A stretch of DNA of 64,000 nt from the NCBI RefSeq assembly GCF_026391055.1, contig NZ_JAPLET010000022.1, forward strand, positions 583,648 to 647,647. Reading direction: 5' to 3'. The translations under genes and the position numbers were made by a program. The DNA comes from Spirosoma sp. Its GTDB lineage: Bacteria > Bacteroidota > Bacteroidia > Cytophagales > Spirosomataceae. The notes beneath the pieces were generated by a model. It worked only from the letters and a program-made list of their open reading frames with translations. It did no database searches and was not told where the DNA came from. Shown here in pieces: positions 56,625 to 64,000 of the stretch (position 1 is the stretch's first letter; each line of letters begins with the position of its first letter).

Positions 56625-58127
56625 TTGAACCTCCCCGCCGATCATATCCGCCTGCTGTTTGGCTTAAAACTGCGCCAGCTTAGACTCGACAAAGGCCTAT
56701 CTGTCAGCGAATTGGCCCAAAAAGCAAGTCTATCCGTTTCCTACGTTACGGAAATTGAAAAGGGGCGTAAATACCCAAAAGCAGACAAGATATCAGCTCT
56801 GGCCAACGCCATGCAGGTGGATTATGATACGCTTGTTTCCCTCAAACTAAGTAAAAAACTGGAGCCGATCTCAGACCTGCTTCGGTCTAAATTCCTGACT
56901 GAAATACCGCTCGAACTCTTTGGTATTGACCCCTCGGATCTGCTTGAACTACTAGCCGAAGCTCCGGCCAAAGTCAGTGCCATGATTCGAACGTTTATGG
57001 ACATCGCCCTCAGCTACAACATGAGTGTTGAGCGGCTGTACCTCACGATGCTGCGGTCTTATCAGGAGATGCACGACAATTATTTCCCGGATATAGAAGC
57101 GGATGCCGATCGCTTTTTAACTGAATTTGCCCCCGCCCCCAATCAGCCAGTTACTGAACTTTTGTTGAAAAACCTGCTAAAAACGCGATACAACGTTCGT
57201 ATGGAACAGTTTGACCCGTTAACGCAGCCGGAAATAACAGCGCTTCGATCTGTGTATCGGCCTGAACAACAGACGCTTCACCTCAATGCTGGATTAACGC
57301 CGGAACAACGCTTATTCATACTGGCACGGGAGGTAGGGTTTCAGTTTATGGGGTTAAAAAATCGGCCCTACAGTTATTCCTGGGTCGAAGCGGAATCGTT
57401 CGAGCAGATTCTGAACAACTACAAAGCGTCTTATTTCGCCGGGGCCATTTTGATCCGGCGCGCCGTTCTGGCTGAAAAGCTGGGCGCCTTATTTGCCCGG
57501 GATACCTGGAACAACGACGACTTCCTGCAACTCATTAATGAGTTTGGTGCCACCCCCGAGCAATTTTTTTACCGGCTGAGCACCATTCTCCCGAGCCAGT
57601 TCGGTATTGACCAGCTTTTCTTCTACCGGTTCAATCATACACCGGGTCAAACCACGTTTCAGCTGACTAAGGAGATGCACCTTTCCCGCCAGCAGGGACC
57701 ACGAGGTATTGTCGACGAACATTTCTGTCGGCGCTGGATTGCCTGGACTATCCTTCAGGAACTCCAGTTTCTGCAACAGAACAAAGGGTTTGACGGCACT
57801 CTTTGCCGGGCGCAGATTTCGGAGTATTTTGATTCGAAGCAGCAATACCTGATCATCTCAGTCGCACATCCCTTTCAGGCCATCGGGCATCAGAATATTA
57901 GCCTTTCGATGTGTTTTGCCATCAACGATGCCCTGCGCAGCAAGATGAAATTTCTTTCAGGTTCCTCGCTCACGAACCCGGCCAGTCAAGTATCGACACG
58001 GATCGTCAACGAAGCCTGCGAACGCTGTGGTATATTCGATTGCCGTGAGCGGGTTGCCGCCCCTGCCGTCCTTCAGAAGAAACGACAGTTTGCGGCCATG
58101 AAAAAAGCCATGGAAGCCCTGCGCTAG
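56625..58127 (+). CDS. XRE regulator with degenerate IrrE-like domain
   Basis: A 500-residue transcription factor. The N-terminal helix-turn-helix (KLRQLRLDKGLSVSELAQKA, then VSYVTEIEKGRKYPKADK, about 10-68) is followed by a long helical part and an ImmA/IrrE-like segment (about 190-290). The zinc-protease motif HExxH is replaced by AREVGFQ, so peptidase activity is probably lost, as in the RamB/ScfR-type regulators that sense acyl-CoA metabolism. The C-terminal DUF2083-like part holds a Cys pair, CERCGIFDC. The first plausible start is TTG 56625; an earlier TTG at 56571 would overlap menC. It may respond to short-chain fatty-acid metabolites. Confidence 0.82.
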   Translation: MNLPADHIRLLFGLKLRQLRLDKGLSVSELAQKASLSVSYVTEIEKGRKYPKADKISALANAMQVDYDTLVSLKLSKKLEPISDLLRSKFLTEIPLELFGIDPSDLLELLAEAPAKVSAMIRTFMDIALSYNMSVERLYLTMLRSYQEMHDNYFPDIEADADRFLTEFAPAPNQPVTELLLKNLLKTRYNVRMEQFDPLTQPEITALRSVYRPEQQTLHLNAGLTPEQRLFILAREVGFQFMGLKNRPYSYSWVEAESFEQILNNYKASYFAGAILIRRAVLAEKLGALFARDTWNNDDFLQLINEFGATPEQFFYRLSTILPSQFGIDQLFFYRFNHTPGQTTFQLTKEMHLSRQQGPRGIVDEHFCRRWIAWTILQELQFLQQNKGFDGTLCRAQISEYFDSKQQYLIISVAHPFQAIGHQNISLSMCFAINDALRSKMKFLSGSSLTNPASQVSTRIVNEACERCGIFDCRERVAAPAVLQKKRQFAAMKKAMEALR

Positions 58128-58151
58128 GGGCACAGGAAGACAAACCTGTTT

Positions 58152-58682
58152 ATGTTTTTTCAGAGAATTACGGGCCCACATCCTTTCCTGGCACCCATTC
58201 AAATCTGGTATGAAGGCTCATTCCCAGATGAAGAGCGCCGAGAATTTGATAACCTGTTACAACTGCTTCCCCAGCCTGATATGCACCTGTGTGCCTTGAT
58301 AGCCGAGGAGCGACTTATTGGTTTCATTATTTACTGGCGCTGGCCGGAAGCAGTATATGTTGAACATTTTGCCATCGACCCGGAGCAGCGAAGCAGGCAG
58401 TTAGGCCAACGCGCGCTCACGCACTTACGGCAACTCGATAGCCCCTGTTTCTTATTGGAAGTTGAACTCGCGACTGATGAATTAAGCCGTAGACGAATTC
58501 AATTTTATGAACGGCAAGGTTTCTCGCTTAATCCGTTTCCTTACACCCAGCCACCCTATCAGCGTGGCAATCCACCAATTCCCATGCACCTCATGTCGAG
58601 TCCAGCCATTGTAAGCCAGCAGGAATTTGCTGGATACAGTCGATTGATACACGAGCGTGTCTATGAACGGTTCTACGTATAA
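58152..58682 (+). CDS. GNAT-family N-acetyltransferase
   Basis: A 176-residue acetyltransferase fold: the beta strand and helix VYVEHFAIDPEQRSRQLGQRAL contain the acetyl-CoA pyrophosphate loop (Q/R-x-x-G pattern, RQLGQR), followed by FLLEVELATDELSRRRIQFYERQGF, in pieces, with the conserved C-terminal Tyr. Substrate unknown. It starts 24 bp after the XRE gene, completing an apparent menC-XRE-GNAT unit that ends at a strong hairpin. Confidence 0.88.
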   Translation: MFFQRITGPHPFLAPIQIWYEGSFPDEERREFDNLLQLLPQPDMHLCALIAEERLIGFIIYWRWPEAVYVEHFAIDPEQRSRQLGQRALTHLRQLDSPCFLLEVELATDELSRRRIQFYERQGFSLNPFPYTQPPYQRGNPPIPMHLMSSPAIVSQQEFAGYSRLIHERVYERFYV

Positions 58683-58780
58683 GCGTGCTAATTATATGTA
58701 GTTGGAAACGGTACGCTGTACCAAATGAAAGGATAACTTATCCAATTATTTCGGACACATGGTGCTGGCCTTGCGTCAAA

Positions 58781-58822
58781 AATGAACAGGCCGATTGTCT
58801 TGCGACAATCGGCCTGTTCATT
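58781..58822. terminator. Bidirectional terminator between the GNAT gene and aconitase
   Basis: Perfect 19-bp arms 58781-58799 and 58804-58822 with loop TTGC between two converging genes. Confidence 0.8.
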
Positions 58823-58841
58823 TTAATATAATACATATGAA

Positions 58842-61109
58842 CTACGCGTTCTGCTTCATCCGAATTATGTTCAGGGCAGCACCCGCCTTGAACCACTCAA
58901 TCTGACCTTCGTTGTAGGTATGATTAACCGGGAAAGCATCCGTTGAACCGTCGGCATGATGCAGTACGACCTCAAGTGGGCGACCCGGAGCAAACTCCGT
59001 TAAGCCATTGATTTCGATCGAATCATCTTCCTGAATCTTGTCGTAGTCGGCAGGATTAGCGAACGTCAGGGCCAGCATTCCCTGCTTTTTCAAGTTGGTT
59101 TCGTGGATACGGGCAAACGACCGCACCAGAATAGCCCGAACACCCAGGAAACGAGGCTCCATGGCTGCGTGCTCACGGGAAGAACCTTCACCGTAGTTTT
59201 CATCACCCACCACGATTGAACCGATACCAGCTGCTTTGTAAGCCCGCTGAACAGCCGGTACTTCGCCGTACTCACCCGTCAGCTGGTTTTTTACGCTGTT
59301 GGTCTTCTCATTGTAGAAGTTGACCGCGCCAATCAGCATGTTATTGGAAATATTATCCAGATGACCACGGTATTTCAACCAGGGACCCGCCATCGAGATA
59401 TGGTCGGTAGTACACTTGCCTTTTGCCTTGATCAGCAGTTTCAACCCTTTCAGATCGGTACCCTCCCAGGCTGCAAACGGTGCCAGCAGTTGCAGACGGT
59501 CCGACGTTGGGCTCACGAGCACCTGCACACCCGAACCATCTTCGGCCGGAGCCTGATAACCGGCGTCATCAACCGCATAGCCATTAATTGGCTGCTCTAT
59601 ACCCTGTGGCTCATCCAGTTTTACCTGTTCGCCATCTTCATTGGTCAGCGTATCGGTCATCGGGTTGAACGTCAGATCACCGGCGATGGCAAAGGCGGTC
59701 ACGATTTCGGGCGAGGCCACGAAGGCGTGGGTGCTGGCGTTGCCGTCGTTCCGCTTGGCGAAGTTCCGGTTGAAAGAAGTAATGATCGAGTTTTGCCGGC
59801 TTGGGTCATCCATATGACGTGCCCACTGCCCGATGCAAGGACCGCAGGCATTGGCTAGTACAACCCCACCGATTTCTTCGAATGTATCCAATAGTCCATC
59901 ACGCTCGGCCGTAAACCGAACCAGTTCAGAACCCGGCGTTACGGTAAACTCAGCTTTGGTTTTCAGCTTTTTAGCCGTTGCCTGAGCCGCTACGGAAGCC
60001 GAACGGGTCATGTCTTCGTAGCTGGAGTTGGTGCAGGAACCAATCAGGCCCACTTCCAGTTTGGCAGGCCAGTTGTTTTCTTTCACCGCTTTGGCGAAGT
60101 TCGACAGCGGCCAGGCCAGATCAGGCGTGAACGGACCATTGATATGGGGTTCCAGCTCCGACAGGTTGATTTCAATTAATTGATCGTAGTACGATGCCGG
60201 ATCAGCATATACTTCATCGTCAGCCCGGAGATCGGCTTTAACGGCAGAAGCCGCATCAGCAATATCGGCCCGGCTGGTTGCGCGCAGGTAGTCGCCCATC
60301 TTTTCATCATACGCAAAGATCGAGGTAGTTGCTCCAATCTCAGCGCCCATGTTACAGATGGTTCCTTTACCCGCAGCCGACAGCGTTTCAGCACCTTCGC
60401 CAAAATATTCAACGATGCAGCCTGTTCCGCCTTTTACGGTCAGGATACCAGCTACCCGCAAGATAACGTCTTTCGCCGACGACCAGCCACTTAGTTTGCC
60501 CGTCAGTTTAACCCCGATCAGTTTTGGCATTTTTAATTCCCAGGCCAGGCCCGCCATCACGTCACAGGCATCGGCACCACCCACACCGATAGCGATCATA
60601 CCCAATCCACCCGCCATTGGCGTGTGCGAATCGGTACCGATCATCATACCGCCGGGGAAGGCGTAGTTTTCCAGGACAACCTGGTGAATAATTCCACCAC
60701 CTGGTTTCCAGAAGCCAATACCATACTTGTCCGAAACCGAAGCGAGGAAGTCATATACTTCTTTATTTTTATTTTTGGCAATGTCCAAGTCCTTTACTGC
60801 CCCTACTTCGGCCTGAATCAGGTGGTCGCAGTGAACGGTTGACGGAACAGCTACTTTTGGACGACCGGCCTGCATAAATTGCAGCAACGCCATTTGGGCC
60901 GTTGCATCCTGCATAGCCACACGGTCGGGTGCAAAATCTACATAATCCTTCCCCCGCTCAAGGGCTTGTGTGGGAGTACCCGCAAAGAGGTGACTATACA
61001 AAATCTTCTCCGACAGGGTCAGCGGTTTGCCCACTGCCTTCCGGGCGGCTTCGACGCGTTCGCCGAGGTTAGCGTAAACGCGCTGAATCATGTCTAAATC
61101 AAAAGCCAT
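58842..61109 (-). CDS. acn: Aconitate hydratase (mitochondrial-type)
   Basis: TCA-cycle iron-sulphur enzyme interconverting citrate and isocitrate, 755 residues. It is of the eukaryotic-mitochondrial length rather than the longer AcnA. The 4Fe-4S ligands are in [14 protein letters not shown] and [10 protein letters not shown]. Substrate-binding segments include [12 protein letters not shown] and [18 protein letters not shown], and the swivelling C-terminal domain shows [17 protein letters not shown]. Full length, a single gene with a terminator shared with the opposite unit. Confidence 0.96.
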   Translation of the reverse strand: MAFDLDMIQRVYANLGERVEAARKAVGKPLTLSEKILYSHLFAGTPTQALERGKDYVDFAPDRVAMQDATAQMALLQFMQAGRPKVAVPSTVHCDHLIQAEVGAVKDLDIAKNKNKEVYDFLASVSDKYGIGFWKPGGGIIHQVVLENYAFPGGMMIGTDSHTPMAGGLGMIAIGVGGADACDVMAGLAWELKMPKLIGVKLTGKLSGWSSAKDVILRVAGILTVKGGTGCIVEYFGEGAETLSAAGKGTICNMGAEIGATTSIFAYDEKMGDYLRATSRADIADAASAVKADLRADDEVYADPASYYDQLIEINLSELEPHINGPFTPDLAWPLSNFAKAVKENNWPAKLEVGLIGSCTNSSYEDMTRSASVAAQATAKKLKTKAEFTVTPGSELVRFTAERDGLLDTFEEIGGVVLANACGPCIGQWARHMDDPSRQNSIITSFNRNFAKRNDGNASTHAFVASPEIVTAFAIAGDLTFNPMTDTLTNEDGEQVKLDEPQGIEQPINGYAVDDAGYQAPAEDGSGVQVLVSPTSDRLQLLAPFAAWEGTDLKGLKLLIKAKGKCTTDHISMAGPWLKYRGHLDNISNNMLIGAVNFYNEKTNSVKNQLTGEYGEVPAVQRAYKAAGIGSIVVGDENYGEGSSREHAAMEPRFLGVRAILVRSFARIHETNLKKQGMLALTFANPADYDKIQEDDSIEINGLTEFAPGRPLEVVLHHADGSTDAFPVNHTYNEGQIEWFKAGAALNIIRMKQNA

Positions 61110-61417
61110 AGCAAAAAGGGAATAATAAAATAGGTTACTAAAAGAGATGCTCTTTATAAGAGAACCAACAAATCCAAAAAATGGATTCTGGTTAGCGGCT
61201 CAAAATTAGAAGATTCTGAATCGTTTTGGAAATATTAGCTGGAATGGATTGTAAACAACCGAAAAGAAGCCCCTCAAACGATCAATTCGGTGTATTTTGT
61301 ACCCAAAATGCAGAATCAAATAGATAATCAGCTTATCTTGGCAGTCAAATCAGGTCAATACGGTATCTATTCCAACAAATCCTGCTATACGTATTAAGCC
61401 ATAGACGCTGAACTGCT
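61110..61417. other. Divergent gap between aconitase and the CHRD gene
   Basis: About 310 bp holding the promoters of two divergent genes. I find no exact consensus box and no gene. Confidence 0.4.
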
Positions 61418-61873
61418 ATGAACAAAAAATCTGTACTATTTTCGGTAGCCACGTTCCTGGCGCTGGGGGTAACCCTTTCCTCATGCCTTGATGATGAGAA
61501 CCCAACGGTTACCTCAACAATCACTCAACTTTCGGCAACATTGACGGGTGCCGGCGAAAAACCTAATCCTGTTCCATCGACCGCAACGGGAAACTTTACC
61601 GGGAAGCTGAATACAGTGAGCCGGGTTCTTAGCTACACGGTCACATACCAGGGGCTGAATCCAACGGGTGGGCACCTGCACAAGATTGTAAACGCAGACG
61701 GTACCGGCCCGGTTGATATACCCTTTCCAAGCCTGACCTCTCCAATCATTGCCACTACAGCTCCACTGCGCCAAACGCAGGTTGATAGTCTGCTGGCTGG
61801 CCAGTACTACGCCAACCTGCACACAGCCGCTTATAAAGGTGGCGAAATACGGGGTGAGGTCCGAAAAAAATAG
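61418..61873 (+). CDS. CHRD-domain lipoprotein
   Basis: A 151-residue lipoprotein: signal peptide with lipobox TLSSC (Cys23), an acidic linker and one CHRD domain (about 35-150: LSATLTGAGEKPNPVPSTATG, GKLNTVSRVLSYTVTYQGL, and GQYYANLHTAAYKGGEIRGEV in pieces). CHRD was first described in chordin; its bacterial role is unknown, and it is thought to be an extracellular binding fold. A paralogue, broken, lies at 63260. Confidence 0.9.
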   Translation: MNKKSVLFSVATFLALGVTLSSCLDDENPTVTSTITQLSATLTGAGEKPNPVPSTATGNFTGKLNTVSRVLSYTVTYQGLNPTGGHLHKIVNADGTGPVDIPFPSLTSPIIATTAPLRQTQVDSLLAGQYYANLHTAAYKGGEIRGEVRKK

Positions 61874-61900
61874 TAATCTCTTGACTAATCGAACCCAATA

Positions 61901-61934
61901 AAAAAGCCTCTGCCGTAATCAGCAGAGGCTTTTT
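61901..61934. terminator. Bidirectional terminator between CHRD and Hsp20 genes
   Basis: AAAAAGCCTCTGC (61901-61913) pairs with 61922-61934; A-run and T-run flank the GC stem. Confidence 0.8.
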
Positions 61935-61954
61935 CACTGTACTCGTCATTAAAT

Positions 61955-62422
61955 TTAGCCTACGCTGATCGTTTGAGCCGGTTTATTAGTCGCCGGATTC
62001 TTGGGCAAAATCACCTTTAGAATACCATCGGCATAACTGGCCGATATATTTTCGGTAATGACTTTGTCATTCAGTTGGAACGAGCGTTCGAATGGACGGT
62101 TACCATGCTCCTGGTAGGTGTAGTTACCCGTTGTACCTGATTCATTCGTTGCCGATGCATCGTCCCCTTCGTATGAAATGGTCAGTACGTCGTCTTTCAC
62201 AGAAAGCTTTACGTTTTCTTTGGCCAAGCCAGCCGCAAATAGCGAGATGATATACTCGGCATCGGTTTCCTGAATGTTTACAGGTGGCTGAAAGAAGCTA
62301 CCGGCTTGCCGGGCCCAGAACCCACCGAATTTACCACGGCCCCACTTGCCGCCAAATCCACCGCGGCCCATTTGTCCGCATCCGCCTTTATGTTCTGATT
62401 GATATGCCTGTCTGTTATACAT
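61955..62422 (-). CDS. Small heat-shock protein (Hsp20 family)
   Basis: A 155-residue chaperone with a Gly/Lys/Trp-rich N-terminus (GGCGQMGRGGFGGKWGRGKFG) and an alpha-crystallin domain (about 55-145: PVNIQETDAEYIISLFAAGL, VKDDVLTISYEG, FERSFQLNDKVITENISASYADGILKVILPK in pieces). The C-terminal tail contains an I-x-V-like end. It holds unfolding proteins in oligomers. The start at ATG 62422 (MYNRQAYQSEH) is preferred to a longer in-frame ATG. Confidence 0.93.
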   Translation of the reverse strand: MYNRQAYQSEHKGGCGQMGRGGFGGKWGRGKFGGFWARQAGSFFQPPVNIQETDAEYIISLFAAGLAKENVKLSVKDDVLTISYEGDDASATNESGTTGNYTYQEHGNRPFERSFQLNDKVITENISASYADGILKVILPKNPATNKPAQTISVG

Positions 62423-62482
62423 GGTTCTTGTTTTTAGTCTTGTGTTTACCAATTCTGTACTTGATTTGTGTTCTTCATGTGC

Positions 62483-62749
62483 TTAGTTGATGGGGATAAC
62501 TCGGGCATAACTTGCCTGATTTATCGGCATCCGATAAGCTGGATTGTCGATGGATATAATGTTCGATGACTGCCAGCCACCGTGCTTAACGCGTCCAAAA
62601 GCCCGGCCACCTGCCAGACGGCTCCCTACAACCCGCCCTAGCAGAGCAATTCCCAGCGCCACCAGGAGTACTTTTAACAGGAGTGATACCAGAAAGAGTA
62701 CCAGACCGGCCGCCAGCGCCAAGCCAGCGATTCGCCAAATGATGTTCAT
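62483..62749 (-). CDS. Small membrane protein upstream of hsp20
   Basis: An 88-residue protein with two close hydrophobic helices (about 4-38: IAGLALAAGLVLFLVSLLL and LLVALGIALLG) and a polar C-terminal tail. No family is recognised. It lies 60 bp upstream of hsp20 on the same strand, and co-expression is likely. The position suggests an envelope-stress function, which is inference only. Confidence 0.55.
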   Translation of the reverse strand: MNIIWRIAGLALAAGLVLFLVSLLLKVLLVALGIALLGRVVGSRLAGGRAFGRVKHGGWQSSNIISIDNPAYRMPINQASYARVIPIN

Positions 62750-63259
62750 GTCGTTTATTATTAGTTGTGTACAAAAAGCCCGATTTATCAGGAAGAGGCT
62801 AGCGACGAAAATGACGGCCGATTTTTTCGTTCAATAACTTCCTTTAAGGCCTTTGGTAAGGATGACGGACAAGTCTAGCCTTTTACTTTAACGAATCGCA
62901 AAGTTTTTTCAACTATTTTCTATTGGCTTGATCTATAGCTAATTAACACACCCATTCTCTTGATCAAGTTTACGATTTATTCCCCTAAGCGTGGATTAAG
63001 ATCGCGGTGACCATAGCATTGAAGGGTGTCAGGCCTTCATTTGTCATATATGAGTTCCATGAGATGGCTACCCTGCCCTTTTATCCGTTGAACGGTGTAG
63101 CCGAACACTTTCTTCAATACTCTTTCAAAACGATTAGCTTTTATCCCATTTCCTCACAAATACCTCTTCGTTACGAGCAAACAGTAATTGGTTGGCCTTA
63201 GGCAGCCAATAATTATCATATATAACCTGTAGATTTTATTCATTTAATCAATCAACGGT
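62750..63259. other. Gap without a convincing gene
   Basis: About 510 bp. A GTG-started frame of 64 codons (63007-63201) has no family and low-complexity-like content, so I do not call it. The leader of the broken CHRD gene starts near 63200. Confidence 0.4.
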
Positions 63260-63418
63260 ATGAGAAAAGCACTTATTGGGGCAACAGTCATTGCCTTGGC
63301 GTATTGGGGTACGCCTGTAAAGACGACGACGAAAACCCAACGACCGCAGCCAACAGTCCGGTTCAGTTAACAGCAACGCTTAATGGCGCGTCTGGTGGAT
63401 CGACGACCACAACAGGAG

Positions 63419-63480
63419 CTGGAACATTTACGGGTAGCCTGAATCAGGGAACCTCATCAGGCTACCCGTAAATGTTCCAG
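63419..63480. repeat. Perfect 24-bp inverted repeat inside the CHRD pseudogene
   Basis: Arms 63419-63442 and 63457-63480 are exact reverse complements with a 14-base spacer. The right arm looks like an inserted inverted copy of the left, because the expected CHRD coding sequence resumes immediately after it. Confidence 0.9.
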
Positions 63481-63639
63481 GGTATTGAGTTACACAGTGA
63501 ATTACTCAGGTATTACGGCCACAGCCATTACACTTGATCCTGTGGGGACTTCGACCTCCGCTACCACCGGCACATCAGCGTATAGTAACAGCATTTTACT
63601 GGCGGGTGTCTTCCCGTCAACAACGACGAGCCCAGGCAG

Positions 63640-63690
63640 CGGCACCAGTACAATACCGGGAAGCGGCACATCCACAACACCAGGCAGCGG
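63640..63690 (+). repeat. Short tandem repeat coding Pro-Gly-Ser-Gly-Thr
   Basis: Three imperfect copies of about 24 bp encode TTSPGSGTSTIPGSGTSTTP-like sequence, a low-complexity insert in the second CHRD gene. The paralogue at 61418 lacks it. Confidence 0.7.
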
Positions 63691-63841
63691 TACAGCCGTA
63701 ACGCTGACGTCGCCCATAAGTGGCACTGTTTCTGTTTCACAAAGCCGTGCTGACAGCATATCCAGAGGGCTATATCAGTTAAATATTCGGTCAACAACGT
63801 ATCCAAATGGAGAAATAGGCGGTGCTGTCCGGGTTCGCTAA

Positions 63842-64000
63842 GCACATCCTTTATTTCGCGTAAACAAATTCGATCAACAATGACTTCGTCCATCCGGGCG
63901 AGGTCATTGTCGATTTAGGGGGTGTCAGACCGTTAATTCTACTTGTGTATCGAAGCGTACAAGTCAGGCTATTTATTGACGTTTCGATAACCGTTTATTC
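63842..64000. other. Window end without a gene
   Basis: No credible frame, hairpin or promoter in the last 159 bases. Confidence 0.5.

Larger units (their letters stand above)
63260..63841 (+). pseudogene. CHRD-domain lipoprotein, broken by two frameshifts
   Basis: A second CHRD lipoprotein gene. ATG 63260 opens a signal peptide (MRKALIGATVIALAYWG); a one-base deletion in a G-run near 63306 throws the frame off just before the lipobox, which reads YACKDDDENP in the next frame. The CHRD domain then runs (LTATLNGASGG, GTFTGSLNQGTS) until an inverted duplication at 63457-63480 breaks it, and it resumes as RVLSYTVNYSGITA through a Thr/Gly/Ser-repeat insert to the end at 63841. Without both lesions it would be a complete gene similar to that at 61418. 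Confidence 0.85.

Noticed and set aside
63007..63201. GTG-started 64-codon gene
   Set aside because: No recognisable family, no -7 box near the start and unusual composition for this genome.

Overview
The window looks like chromosomal DNA of a Bacteroidota member of the order Cytophagales, most likely Spirosoma or a close relative in Spirosomaceae. The reasons are promoters with a TAnnTTTG -7 box and a TTG -33 box, A-rich leaders without Shine-Dalgarno sequences, a short 287-residue RpoD, a Porin_10-type porin, the DapD succinylase route, menaquinone genes, CHRD lipoproteins and a GMC/gluconate-dehydrogenase pair. This placement is inferred from gene content and signals; no database was searched.

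Layout. 1-8.5 kb is an accessory catabolic and regulatory region: a LysR regulator divergent from a Tat-exported carboxylesterase, a broken alpha-L-rhamnosidase (GH78), a secreted cupin, an AraC regulator, a secreted Cys-nucleophile alpha/beta hydrolase, and a small cupin very close to the manganese hydroxynitrile lyase family. Two near-identical 38-bp elements at the same distance from two promoters tie the first cupin and the hydrolase into one probable regulon. 8.9-15.8 kb is a core block: tRNA-Met, a START-like protein, LptF/G, rpsO, pnp, rpoD and a DUF3592 protein. 15.8-24 kb is mostly signalling: a CheR-PAS protein, a TPR lipoprotein, menD, and a histidine kinase/response regulator pair whose kinase has an ethylene-receptor-type membrane domain. 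24.3-27.2 kb holds a TonB-like protein, folC and trmB; then come gapA, dapD and an XRE regulator inside an unusually AT-rich stretch.

At 31.7 kb lies a sequence that reads as a chromosomal dif site (XerC/XerD recombination). Protein-gene orientation flips there: by my annotation 18 plus to 7 minus on the left, and 18 minus to 9 plus on the right. Both arms therefore mostly point toward dif, as expected at a replication terminus. The surrounding 3-4 kb is AT-rich and carries iterated short motifs, a decayed IS5-type transposase and other coding remnants.

The right half holds gyrA, a RES-Xre toxin-antitoxin pair, hisS, hemL, yidC, pyrG, a GMC oxidoreductase operon, a porin, lpxK, menC with an XRE regulator and a GNAT enzyme, aconitase, Hsp20 and two CHRD lipoprotein genes, the second broken. 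The two multiply disrupted genes (GH78 and the second CHRD gene) each contain a perfect 24-25 bp inverted duplication inside the reading frame, which suggests a shared template-switch mechanism or a shared sequencing or assembly artefact.
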